64,000 bases of DNA from Setophaga petechia. Its lineage: Eukaryota > Chordata > Aves > Passeriformes > Parulidae. How positions within the stretch are numbered: the stretch's first letter is position 1; every line of letters begins with the position of its first letter. Under the pieces are notes generated by a model. The model ran no database searches, was not told the origin of the DNA, and saw only the letters and a program-made list of their open reading frames with translations. The stretch lies in the NCBI GenBank assembly GCA_024362935.1, contig JANCRA010000018.1, positions 1,426,001 through 1,490,000 on the forward strand, written 5' to 3'. Shown here piece by piece: positions 1 to 13,100 of the stretch. The position numbers and the translations under genes are program-made.

Positions 1-969
1 TCTGAGGCTCACAGAAATCCTTCCAGCAGATTTTTGTCAATAAATAAGGAAAAAGAAGGCAAAGGCCTTAAGTTCAGCATCTTGCACCAACTGTGTCAGC
101 TCAGCTACCACACCCTCCAGGAAACATGGCACTGAGGCAACATCATTCTGGTTCTGGTCAAATATTTTATGTATTAACGAGGACAAGGAGATTGCTGCTG
201 CTGTAAATCTTCATCCCTGTGACAGCTGTAGTGTTTTGATTTGGCATAATGGAGCTCCAAGTCTAAATTGGTTTTCAGCTCCCAGCTCCTCTCAGCACAG
301 CCCCATTTGCATGAGCAGCCAGGTACTGCCTGTAATTGAAGTACCTGGGAATGCTCATTAAAATAAATGCATAATTGAACCGTATCTAAACAGCTGCCAA
401 AATTAACAGCTGGCAACTTGGCTGCATTCTGAAGGCTTGTGAAATTTGCATATTTTATAACTGCTCTGCACCTAGAAGAGGCCTGGGCCTGCAAAGGGCA
501 CGGCCTGTGCTTGGCTTTGTGAGGTTACAAGGAATTTGCAGCCCTTGGTCAGAATAAATCCATGGAAGACAACGAGCTGGAGTGACTGAAGTCACCTGGA
601 TTTAGGCACTAGGAATGTTCCTTCAGTGGTGAGTGCACCTGACATGACACCAAACATTCTGTCAGGCCTGGACAAGGTGAAAGTGTATCCAAAATGGCCT
701 CTATAAACCGTGCCCAGAGTTACAAAAAATCCAACCTAGAGGATGTCTGGTTATGTACAGCCTGGATAGAAAAGAAATCCTAATCTAGAGTATCAAAATA
801 CTGTATTCATATAAACACAGGACAGCACCTAATAGAAAAGTAAAAAGTGGAAAACACAAGCTTTTCTTTTTCCTTTTTTTGAAATTAAATACCCTAAAAA
901 AGTTGGTTAAAAAAACCAAAAAACACAACAGGAATTTGTGTACTGGAAAAAGAAAAATGAAGGGAGGAA
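1..969 (-). other. GOLIM4: GOLIM4 3' untranslated region (probable; 3' end not located)
   Basis: This sequence lies downstream of the GOLIM4 stop. I see no canonical AATAAA on the minus strand here, only weaker variants (TATAAA near 455 and CATAAA near 166). The transcript end may therefore use a variant signal or lie beyond the window edge. No other gene or repeat was recognised. Confidence 0.5.
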
Positions 970-1131
970 CTACATCTCCCCTCGTCTGCGAGTTTTTGCT
1001 GCAACAGCTCTGCCTTCCTCCTCCTCCTCCTCCTCTTCCTCTTCGTAATTTTCTTCATGAATTGCTTTCTGGTTGTTTTCTTCTTGCATTTCTTGCTCTT
1101 GGTCTGTCCCTCTGTTATTCTTTTCATCTGC
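970..1131 (-). CDS. GOLIM4: GOLIM4 exon 16 (C-terminus and stop)
   Basis: The coding part is 162 nt, with acceptor CCAATCAG and a TAG stop at 972-970. It encodes ADEKNNRGTDQEQEM, a run of ten glutamates, and the basic ending AKTRRRGEM, which corresponds to the human C-terminus. The glutamate run is coded by a GAG/GAA tract (about 1016-1045). Confidence 0.96.
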   Translation of the reverse strand, partial: ADEKNNRGTDQEQEMQEENNQKAIHEENYEEEEEEEEEEGRAVAAKTRRRGEM

Positions 1132-4100
1132 CTGATTGGGGAAAACAAAACAAAACAAACTTACAGCAGATGCAGTGCCAGTTTCTTTATAGCTTATTTT
1201 AGGGCAGTGAAATGATTTTCAGCTGGAGCTGTGAGAGCTGATGGGCAGAAACAGAAAAAAAAAAAGATTTTCCAAAGCCTGCAGGGAGCAAGAATTGACA
1301 CAGAGATGGAAGGGTGAGCAAAAGGAAGTTGGGACAACATGAAATGTTCTGCTCTATGGCCCAAAGCAAGCTAGGACAATTATGATGGCACATCCCTGTG
1401 CCATGAGCAGAGTGATCAGGGTTTGATCCTGCCCCTGAGCCCCTGCACAGAACTCACAGTCTCCTCATTTTCCCCATAGGGCTCCTCAGCATTGTGCTCC
1501 AGCTCTCGCTTCTTCTCTTCAGTCAGATCCTCCTGCACCTGCAAAGCACAAGAGATTTCTGTGTGGTTTAATTGCCTTTCAAAGAGTGGCCTGTGGGCCA
1601 CAACTGGGCACATGTTCACATATTTTTACAGAATTGTATTATGTGATATTTTTACAGAATGAAGATTCTAAAGAAGGGAGAAGAGAGCAGGGAGAGGTTC
1701 AAGGAAGATAAAAAGAACCATAACCACCCAACAGTCAGGAAACTCACTTCCTCTGAGAGCATCAAACTTTTAAATACAATTCTCACAGTCAGTCTCTTCC
1801 TTGGACAGAGCAGGTCATGCTGAATGTCTCCCTGATATTCAGCTTTTGGATCTCTCATTCCCTTCTGTTCTGCCAGCACTCTCCCTCCATTCCATGCCCC
1901 ACTTCCCATGTTAGGTGCAAATTTGAAAGAGGAATGTTTTGGAGTGAACTTGACTTCCTTTTGGGAAGTGCTGCTGTGCTTGTCTGCTCCAAACAGTGTC
2001 CTGTGAGCTGGGCCAGAGGCATCCATCACACCAGGGTCACTTTGGAAAAGATCTGAACAGCAATATTTGAGTCCACCCACTAAAGGAACTGATCCCCACT
2101 GCAGCATCTCTTTTCTCTCTTGATTGCTCACTCAATCCCTGCTGCCCTTCCCTGCTCCCACTCAGCACAGTGGGCACATCCTCTCAGAGATGAGTGTAAA
2201 TGGCTCCTGGAAGCCAAAGAGCAGCTGCCAAAGGGCAGCTCTGCCCAGCTCCCAGTGGCCTGTTGGATGTGAGCAGCAGCATTGTGCTAAGTGCATCCCA
2301 GCTAATCCAGAGTGCTCCCCATGAGGGAGTGACAGCAGCCAATTCCAGGGCTCTGTTTGAAAGGGGGTTTGTGGGGAGCAGAAATAGGAATTAATCAGGG
2401 GCTGCTGAGGAGCTCAGGGTGGTGCCTGCATGATGAGCATGGCATGAAGGGAGAAGTCCCTTCCCTCCCTCTCTGCTCCAGCTCCATGTGCTGCCAGCTT
2501 CCTGAGCAGCTCCAGGAGCTGCAGCTTGGATTGCTCAGGAGGAGCACAGATAAATCAAAGTCACAGCTACAGAGTAAGTAAGTGGCCAAGGAAGCAGTTT
2601 GCTCAGAACTGCACTGTGTGATTAGAGATTAATGAGGTTTTCTGTGACCTTGAGGTTTCCAGGAAATTTTACTTGTGTTGTGAAAGGCTTAATCTTTTCA
2701 ATTATTGCACAATTAATGCTGTGTGGCATGGAAGACTAATGGATTGCAGCACAGGAGCATGAGTAACCCAGAGTGTATCCAGAAGGAGACAGCAGAGTAA
2801 TGGCAAAGACTTCCCAGGTTTCTAAAGTCAGACAAAGTGATTTGGGCTCATCCTGCAGTTCCAGAAGACACCAAAGAGTGTTAATGGAGCTGTGCTCTGC
2901 TGCCTGAGCCCACACCTGCCTTGGGTCTGTGTTCTTACCTCCTCTTCTCCCTCTTCCTGGTATTGTTCATCCACATTATCCTCCTGCTGGTCAGGATTTC
3001 CTGCCATCTGCACAAAGATCACATAAAAATTCAGATCTATGAGCTTGCCTAATAACCAGAGGGCTGAAGATTAAAGCTTCTTGTTCTGGAACTGAAGCTC
3101 TCTGTAAAGCTGAAGTAACAATAATGGCAGGAGAAGTTTTAGTACATTCATTAGCAGCAGTGAGAGCCCAGCTCTGTGATTTAAAGTTGTCCTCAATTAA
3201 AAAATTGCAGGAGGAATATAAGAAAAATCACTTCACAGAATAAAGCAAGACTTTCCATACTAATCAGGAAGACAATGGAATATTCACCCCACTGAAGACC
3301 AATGCCATAAAAATTCAGACTCTCTGTGCCTGGAGGAGTTTACAGCTCCAGCACAGCTGAAATGTGCAGCTTTAGCCTCCTGAAGGAGCCCCAGAGGTGC
3401 CTCTTTTGCCTTTACCCACCACCAAGTGCTCCTCCATTCCTGGATGTCCTTGTTTCTGACCCGTTTCCTTGTGCTTCTCATTCTCCTCAGGCAGGTTTTC
3501 CTCTCTCTCTTGCTCAGCTTCTTCAAACTCATCTTCTCCCTGATTATTGGGGTCATCAGCAGGATTCACATCTTCCATGGCTGCCTTCTGTAATTTACAG
3601 GAGGGAGTGTTAAACACTTTTAGCCACAGTCCAGCTGTATTTTCTTTGAAAGAACAGCAGCCTGGGCAGCATCCTCAGGGGCAGCAGCTGCAATCTCTGC
3701 AGGGCTCACTGAGGTCCCTCAGTATGAGCAGGTTCAGAGGTGCAGGCACCTGTCTGTGAAACCCACAGGATTCTGCCCCAGAGCTGCTGCACAGCCCGTG
3801 TTTACTGACCAGCTGACAGTGCCTGATAAGGCCATGTGAACAAAGATAAGAGCTGAATGCTCACAGCTCCACAGAGCTGATGGCATCATTCACTATCAGC
3901 CTGTCCTGCTCTGTTGACCTTGGCTATGTCTACAAGAAAACAAAACACTTTTCACCTTTGCCAGGCTGAAAAGGAGCATTTTCTGCTTATCATTCAAAAA
4001 AAGCAGTTTTTTATCTTTATAGACAACAAGTTAAAGATCCCTCAGAAATATTCACTGTACTTAATTTGCTGAATGGGAGGGGAGTAAGGAAGGTGCACTT

Positions 4101-7100
4101 GATGTGGACAGCTCCAGGTCAGCTGGAGTTTGGGGGAAGGCCCAGGGTGATTGTCCTGCCCCAGATCTCTGTGCAGTTGGTATCAGGGCTCAGGTCAGTG
4201 CTGACCTACATCCTCTGTCAGGACCTCACACCTCTGTACTGACTCCAGCTGGCTACAGAGCCTCTCGAGCTGGCCTTTAATTAATGACAGCATGAAAAAT
4301 CCCATCCCCTCTCATTTTGCCTGGGCACTGCTGGTAGTTTTTGAAGCCAAATGTACCTGTTCAAGTCCCAGCTAAGACCAAATCCTTTATTCCACTGAAA
4401 GCACAGATCAAAGGAATGTGGAAATAAACACCTTGCTTCCCACAAGGGAGCTTTTTCCTTTTATTTTTTCCCAAATGAGTAAGGACACCTTTAAATAGAT
4501 TTTAGATGCTGTTTTCAACTGTCAAGCCTGTCTTCCTAGCAGACCTCTGCTTATCTCATTTCTATAAGGTGCAATTATGTCAGACGAGACCTGTGGGTTC
4601 TCACTTCAGTAACACTGCAACCCTCAGCATCTTAATTCATACTTACTGATTCATCAGCCTGCTGATTTTCTGCCTGATGTTCTGCTTCTTGCTGTTCATT
4701 TGCATTATTCTGATCATCATCTTCACCTTCATCCTGGTGCTGGTTGTCATGTTCATAAGCTGAGGAATTTTTTAGGTGATTATTGTTTTAAAGCAGTTTT
4801 TAGGTATCCTTTTAGGAGTCTCCTACAGACAAGGTTCCACATGTGGTTTTAGCAGTGGGAAGCCTCTACACAAACAGATAATGCTCACAGAATTGATTTA
4901 CTCCTAATAGGAAACAGAAATTAAAGGATCAGGCCAGGCTGGATGGGGCATTAAACAGCCTGGGCTAGTGGAAAGTGTCCCTGTCCATGGCAGGGGTGTG
5001 GAATGATTTGAGTGCCTTCCAACCCAAACAATTCCATGATTCTGTAATTTAAAGAGCTCAAAGAAACCCACAGGAAGAGCCAGGAGCATAACCAAGATCC
5101 CCAGAGCCTGGTAATAACAGCTCAGTCAAAAGGACACTTTTCCTTTCAGGAATGTGGATATGATCTTTAGTAATTCCTCTATTTCACTCAGTCACTTCAG
5201 CCATGGTTATTTGAGCTTCTGGTTTTAAATTGCAAGTTTATGTTTCACTTGAATCCAATCTGGATATGAAATGAATATTAAAGTCTCCCATGCAAGGCAG
5301 TACACAGGGAGCCTGTGAGCATGGCAGGGACAGAAATTCTCTCTTACCTCCTTCCTCCTCCTGAATACCTTGCTCTTCCTCCCCTTGTACAATGTCCTGG
5401 TCCATGTTATCATAATGAGCCTGTTGGCTGAGAACATTAAAAGCCAAGCATCATTTCAGTTTCAAAAGTGTGTTTTCTGCTTTAACAAACAAACCCCCCA
5501 CCTGCAGCTCTGCCTCTCTCAGCAGCTGCCAGAGCAGGCCCCAGTTTCATGCTCTATTATCTGATATTTTCTCACATCACCTTTCCTGAAAAATGCTTGA
5601 TAGAACAGAGACTTTCTTGTGCTGCTACCCTGACTTTGTGTTGTGTGTCTGTATGTGGAGGCTGCAGTCCTAAGGATATGGGTCAGGCAAAGAGCAAAGT
5701 CAGGACTCTGAATTTTAGGGAACAAAGCTCCAGCTCTTCAAGGAATGAGCCAACAGAACCCCCTGGAAATCTGCCCTCAGGAACAAGGGAGCAGAACAAA
5801 GCTGACAACACAAACCCAGAGCACAACAAGCTCAGGAGGGAGAGTCGCACCTGAGGCGGTTTTTGAAGAGTTTCTCCCCTTGCTCTGCCTGTCTCTGCAG
5901 CTGCAGCTCTCTCTCCTGGAGCTGCTGCTGCCTCAGGAGCTGCCCCCTCAGCCTCTGCTGCTGCAGGGACTCCTGCTGCTGCCTCAGCTGCTCGGCCTCC
6001 TCTGCTCTCTGGGCTCCAAGGTGCTGCTGCTCCAGCTGCTGCTCGTAAGCTGCTTTCTGCCTCTTTGTTGGTGTTACCTGCCACAGAAACGTGTTAGTCA
6101 CACATTTATCATCCTCTCAGTGATCACAAACAAGCAGGGAGAAAGCTGTCCAGAGGGAAAAACAAGCTCCATGCAATTACAGCAAAGTTATTTTTAAGTT
6201 TTTGCGTCCCTGCTTGAAGTTAAAACATGTCTTGGAACACAGACTGGAAGTGTTGGGGTGTTTGTGGAGTACACAGGGAAGAAAGAGGAGATTGTGGGCT
6301 AAGGAAAGCCATGCTTTTCCTGAAAATCATAATAAAACCTCCCAACATATTACACAGTAAAAGGAGGTTTTGCTAGGAGGAGGTTTTGATAAGACAGCAA
6401 AAGTTTCCATTGATTTAAGGAATGTAATCTCAGGGGGAGCTGCTTTTAGCCTTAAGTGAGACACTGCACATCTTTTTATACTCAGCAATAACTTAGACTA
6501 ACTCCAGCTTCACAGCTTAACCCACTGCTGCTGTTCTGACCCTCTGCAGCTCCTCAGCTCTTCAGCACCAGCTCCTCATTACACCAGAGTGACACAATTA
6601 ATCTGCCAGGACAAAAAGTGTTTACAAAACCCACAGTGAGACCAGTGAAATACTTTTTCCACTGCAGATCCAATCTAGGATGCAAATCCAGGTTTCATTT
6701 AGAGCTGCACACTGACTTCCCTTGGCTATTTTAGTCATGTTTGTCTGGCAGTTAAAATTCCCTGTCAAACACCAGTGAGCACTGAGCTGGCAGTGTGTTT
6801 GCAGAGGGCAGGTACCTCTGACAAGGAAACTCTCTGCAATTTGCTGAGATGCATCAAGTTTCCAAAGCAGAGCAGTTCTCCATCCCAGCCTCCCTCTCAC
6901 CTGCCATCAGCTACCACGGGCCTCAGGTTTAAAGTGAGAGACAGAATTCAGTTTGCTGCTCTTTTTTTTTCTTTTTTATTTTCCATCTGCTGCTTTTTAT
7001 CAGCAGAATTAATGTTCATTAAGGTCTGGCCAGCACTGCAGAACAAGTGTGCTCAAGTTGAGCCTGAATCCTATTGCATCCAAGTGCTTTGAATCCCAAA

Positions 7101-10100
7101 TTTTCTATAAACATGACAGTAATTTTATCTAAAAACCAGCGAGTGCTCTGAATCCCAAACTCTCTATAAAAACTTTATTCTGCCTAGAAATAGGTGACTG
7201 CAATACAAGGCCAGCAGTGAAAAGAGAAGCCTCCATTCAAACAGCAGATTTAATCAATTAGAAATGAGCTCCCTACCTCTGAGTGCAGGTGATCACCCAA
7301 CATGTTGGTTTCTTCTTCCTTTTGTTCCTGCTTTTTCCATTCGTGCTCCTCTGGGGCTTGGTCCTGCTCCTCCTCCAGGTGCTCAGGCTGCCCTGCCTGC
7401 TCCATTTCTTCCTCCTCCAGCTCCTTTTTGCGTTCCTCTTCCATCTGCTCTGCCCGTTGCTCCTCATCCTCTCCAGCCTCCTGCTGCTCCTGGATGTTCA
7501 GCTCCTTGGCATTCTCGTGAGCCCTTCCCTGCCCGTGGAAAGGCTCAGCCCTGTCCTGCTCCTGGCTCTTTATTTCTTCTCCCTCCCTTGGCTTCTCATC
7601 CTGCAAAACAGACACAGGATTATGTGTGTACAACACATTTATGGATTTCAGTTTCAAGAGAGCCAAGGACAGGCTTGGATCCTTTATGCCAGCCCAGAGC
7701 TGTTGTCAGGAGGGCGAAATGCCTGCTTTGGAATGAGCTCCTCCTGCCAGATGGGGTCATTACCTGGTTTGTGGCTGTACAGACACATCAGGCGTTGCAC
7801 AGTCCCACCACAGAGTAAGTTAAGCCTCATTTTAGTTGAAAAATGAAAAACTCTTACAATTCTACAAAGCCAGCTTTGTGTTTTAGAGACACAGTTTACT
7901 GCTGGCTTTGGCAGAACTGGGTTCACAGCTGGACTCGAAGATCTTAAAGTTCTTTTCCAAACTAAATGATTCCATGATTTTTATTTCTTGTAGAAGTTCT
8001 TGTAAAACAAAATCACAACTGGTTTTTCTTAACTTCTTCCTTTACTTCTTCATTTACTTCTAGATTACACGTTTTCTGCTTGAACCTTGGTGTGCCAGTT
8101 TTAAATTCACCAATGTGCCACTGAAACCTTATAAAATAAAAATTTATTCAAAACTTCTAAAAGCTTTCTGAAACACTTGAGACAGCTAAAATTTTAGAAT
8201 TCTTATTTAAAAAATTTAAATTTTGACTTGTAAAACAAAATCACAACTGGTTTAACTTCTTCATTTACTTCTACATTTAATTCCAGATTACACGTTTTCT
8301 GCTTGAACCTTGGTGTGTCAATTTTAAATTCACCAATGTGCCACTGGAACCCTATAAAATAAAAAATTCTTCAGAACTTCTAAAAGCTTTCTGAAACACT
8401 TGAGATAGCTAAAATTTTAGATTTCTTATTTAAAAAATTTAAATTTTGACTTGTAAAACAAAATCACAACTGGTTTTTCTTAACTTCTTCCTTTACTTCT
8501 AGATTACACATCTTCTGCTTGAACATTGGTGTGCCAGTTTTAACTTCACCAATGTGCCACTGGAACCTCATAAAATAAAAAATTCTTCAGAACTTCTAAA
8601 AGCTTTCTGTAACACTTGAGATAACTAAAATTTTAGATTTCTTATTTAAAAAATTTAAATTTTGACTTGTAAAACAAAATCACAATTGGTTTTTCTTAAC
8701 TTCTTCCTTTACTTCTAGATTACACGTCTTCTGCTTGAACATTGGTGTGCCAATTTTAACTTCACCAATGTGCCACTAGAACCTTATAAAATAAAAAATT
8801 CTTCAGAACTTCTAAAAGCTTTCTAAAACACTTGAGATAACTAAAATTTTAGATTTCTTATTTAAAAAATTTAAGTTCTGAGCAACTTCTTAAAACAGCT
8901 GGTGTAAACACACTTAAAACTGGACCAGTCACGAGACCATCATGAATGGGTTTCCTTACCGCTCAACAATTAAACCCCTCCTCATGCTTTCCTCAGCAGT
9001 GACAGGGGGGCACAGTCAAACACTCTCTCTCCTGAGGGACACTCAGCACGCTGTGCTGGCTCAGCAGCACTGCTGGGCTGGCTGAAGGACACTGCTGTCC
9101 TTCCCCTTACCTGCTGCTGCTGCTCAGCCCCAGCTGCGGGGGGCTCCGGGGGGCGGCTCTGCGGGGACGGGCCCCGCGCCTCGGGCTGCTGCTCCTTCCC
9201 TCCTTCCTCCTTCTCCACATCTTGGAAACTTGGGATTTTTTTGAGCGTGTCCTTCAGCTGTTTGTACTCCTCCACCTGAGTCTAAAGCCAACATGTTAAT
9301 TATAGTGTGTCCAAATTAATTTCTTAATCAAATGTAGTCACCTTGAAGTTGCTGGTAGGGCACGTGTAGAAAGCTTGATATTCCAGGGATGGGAGCTTTT
9401 AAAATATAGTTTTTTTCCTCCAAACATTAGATGACACTGATCCATCAGGATCTTTCCAAAGTGCACATGCATACCAAAGTGTATTAAAAACATCTCTGTG
9501 GGACAAAGAAGAGGAGTTGTTTTATTCATGCCAAGCAGGAGAAGTGTCAGAAAGGGATGATGAAGCTTTCCTGGCAGACTAAAGTGAGGGAAGTCAAAAG
9601 CACCACAACTTCTCCTTTGCTGGTGGAAAGAAGTGCAGCTCTTTTAGAAACAGAAGTTTTAAAGTACATCTACATGTCATGAAAATGCCAAGTGCTCAAC
9701 ATTTAGACAGGTGTTAGACAAGACAACAGCCAATATACAGAACTGAGGCAAAGAAAGTCACAGTGAAGAGCAAGGGAAAAGCAGAAGGGAAAAAAAGAAA
9801 AGAAATAGAAGGAAAATGTAAACTTCTACAGGTTTCCTGAAATGCAACAGTAAAATGTTGGAATTTGATTTGCTATTTAACTTTGGACAGGATCAGGAAG
9901 CTTTAATGAAAATCCAGCAATGTTGGTACCCCAATCCCTGGCTCTGCAGTTAATTAAAGAGGATTTTTTGGGGTGGGCAGGGTGTATAAAAGCTGACCAG
10001 CTGCACACACACAGGTGCCACACCAGAGAGTTCCCCTGCTGCTCATGGGTATGTGTGGGTGTGTTTGAGAACCCCCACAGGCCTATGGACTCCTAAAACA

Positions 10101-13100
10101 GAATGGCTGAAGGGAAAGCAGAGTGCATAGCAGAGTCACTAAACTGAATATTCTGAGTCAATGCCACAGCTTAAAAGGTGCTGATACTGGCAGAAAACAG
10201 GGTTTATTAAAATATATAATTAATCTGCCTGGCTGGGATAAAGCACTAAGACCAAAACACTTTAAAGATTCAGGTTAGTGCAGTATTGACTGCTGGTGTT
10301 CAATGTCTAGAATACACCCAGAAATAGAGGGATTGTTAATGGAGCTGGGAAAGAATCCCTTGGGGACTTTCTGCAGCTGGTTTGCAGGAGAAACCACACA
10401 GAAGTGTGAAATACCCTCTGTTCTCAAGGCCCTTCCCTGGAGGGTCCCCGTGGGACAAATGTCACAGCCTGGCTGCAGACAGAGAGGCTTTGTGTGGCAC
10501 AGGCTTGCTAATTAAAGACCTGAATCAAAGCCAGGAGAGTGGGGAGCTTCCCTTTGGGCTTGCTGAACCTCAAATCAGCCCCTCCACAAGGCATTGTGGA
10601 ATTTCAGATGTTATCAGCACACACCACACAGCAAATGTGGCCAGTGGGAGAAGAGCTCAGAATTAGCTGTCAGTGTGGGTTAGCACTGCAGATTATGATT
10701 CTTCAGATATTCAGTCTATGAGGGACCTTCTTGATCTTTCCCTGTTTTTTGAGTATATTACACATATTGACAGGCACAACAAGCAGAACTGGGGAAAAAA
10801 AAATTCAATGTTTCTAATGCTGCTAACGATTTTGTGGACTGTGAAAACGCCTAAATGAAGGAAATCAGTCAGGAATAAAAATAACTTCACACTGCCTCAT
10901 TGCCTTTCCCTGTGATCTTTCACCAAAAGCCTTCCTCTGCTTCAACATCACTCCCACTTCCAGATCCCCTGTGGCCTCCACAGCTTGTACTGGCACAGCT
11001 GACTGAGCCTGCAACAGTTTGTGCTTCATGGATAGTTCACTTGAAAATGACATTTAAGGAACTTAATGCTGCTGGCTCTTCTAAAAACTAATCTGAGCTG
11101 CACCTGGAGTTTTCATACCTGCACACACATCTCCACCTATGTTCTGCTGCTGCTGCACTGATGTGCACTGCCCAGAGCAGCCCCTGGATCCCTGAAGTGC
11201 CCAAGGCCAGGATGGACACTGGGGCTGGGAGCACCCTGGGATGGTGGAAGGTGTCACTGCCATGGCAGGGGTGGCACTGGATGGGCTTTTTCCAGCCCAC
11301 TCTGGAAATCCATGAAACCCTCACAGCCTCCCCAGGCACACACAAGAAGAGATCTGAAACCAGCAGCCAGGGCTCAGAGATAAATGTGAAGGTCAGAGGG
11401 CAGGGTGCTCACAGCAGCTCCATCAGAGAGGACAGAGACAGAAAGGCACTGACAGCTCCCAGGGAAGCAGAGACTCTCTTGCCAGGACCACATGCACTGC
11501 TGGGCTGGCCCCAGCCTGCTCTGTCCCCTGAGCCCTCTGGGGAGCAGCCCCTGTGTGCCATGCACTCCTGGGTCCCCATGCCAGAGGCACATGCAGCACC
11601 CTGCAGCCAGGAGAAGTTTGGAGACAGATTTGGGAAGCTGAGAGCCAGCAGGAGCTGCTTTCCTTCTGACCTGAGCAGCAGCTAGTGCACTCTTGTGGTC
11701 TTCCAATGTCACCACAAGCTCGTTGTGCTGGGACAGTAAGTTCTTATGCTGTTGCTACACAAAAAGAAGAACATCACACGTTTCACATAAAGTTCATTCT
11801 GAAGGTCAGTTAGGGGGGGGTTGAACTAGGAAGATAATTCAATTTATTTTGAAAAGAAAACCCTTAGCTGGAATTTATCTATTTCACATGGAATGCATAT
11901 TAAACAGGCAGAGGAAGCAAGCACACCAGGGAAGGCAATTTGGAGGCCAGGATGTGCATAACTAAAATAAAATTAAACATAAGGGTAGATGTTGATGAAC
12001 ATTAAAAAAAAAAAAACAGATGGAAAACATTAGTTTTGGCATTGAGTTTTGCCAAAACCCGATTTTTAACTTGTAAAACCAAATCCTGATTTCTACTGAT
12101 TTCTACCAAATCCTGATTTCGTTTTATTTTTTTGGGGCATATACTTAAAGTGCAGGTGGCCAAAGACAAATCCAGTCCAGCCTATTCCTCTCCTTTTTCC
12201 CCACATACAGCACAGCCTGTTCTGGGCTTGGGAAAACTTGGGAAAATTTTTTCCTCATGATTTTTGAAGTGCTTCTCAGAGCAAGGCCTACCTTGACATC
12301 CTGCAGCTGGGTGTGAATGTCTTGGTGAGCTTTTCTCAGCTGCCTGTTCTCCTCCCTTAAGTTATACAATGATTCTGTGGAAAAGGAATGAGAAAAACAC
12401 AGAGTTCAAAGCTGGTTGGATTTGTAACACCAGGCTAAGCATTAAAATCAAGATTACAACACAATCTACATAAAATCCCACACAAGTGCTGTAGTAAAAA
12501 TTAGGTAGAATAATTGTATGGTTTGTTTTTCCCAACTCTTATTAAAAGCTTTCCATTTTCAAGCAGAAAATCATAACATTTGGTGAAATTTTCCATCAGT
12601 GCACCCAGCCTGCACCTGGAATTCTGCATCACTGCTCCTGCTGGGTGCTGCAGATGGCAAAATTCCCTCTGGAAATCTGAATCCTGGAAAGGCAGACAGG
12701 AAGGCACCCTCCCCTCTTTCCCCACATCACACCTGCAGAGTGAGAGCTTCTGTCACAGGACCCAGCTATTCCTTTGGAAGGGATGCCCAGATGGCTCCAA
12801 AAGCTTCTGGGATCAGAGACAGAGGCTTCTATTCCCACTTTTTACATGATGTTGATGTGGAGCCAACAAACAACTTCTGCCTGCAGTGCAGACAAACAGC
12901 TCCAGAACCAACCCCTGTGTTAGGGACAGGTGGCAGAGAAGGCTCTGATGGACACAGCCCCATCCTTTTGCTCCATGGCACTGTGTAATGAGGATGGAAG
13001 AGGCCTGAAAACTGCCCAGGATCTCAACAGGAAACTGGATGGCAAGAGTAAAACTGAATTAATCACCCAAGTGTACAGGTGCAACGTGCTCCAGAGGAGA

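Larger units (their letters stand above)
1132..7276 (-). other. GOLIM4 introns 9-15 (non-coding content between the last exons)
   Basis: The introns between the 3' exons range from 326 bp (1132-1457) to 1400 bp (1539-2938). Apart from the CR1 fragment in intron 11 and a short tandem duplication near 7083-7190 in intron 9, I see only unique sequence. I see no RNA gene. Open frames on the plus strand here lie opposite the acidic exons. Confidence 0.7.

Noticed and set aside
5745..6197. Plus-strand 150-aa leucine-rich ORF.
   Set aside because: It is a shadow of GOLIM4 exon 10 for the same reason.
7264..7846. Plus-strand ORFs of 184 and 187 aa with leucine-rich, membrane-like sequence.
   Set aside because: They are antisense to the glutamate/glutamine-rich exon 9 of GOLIM4, where GAG and CAG codons read as CTC and CTG (leucine) on the other strand.
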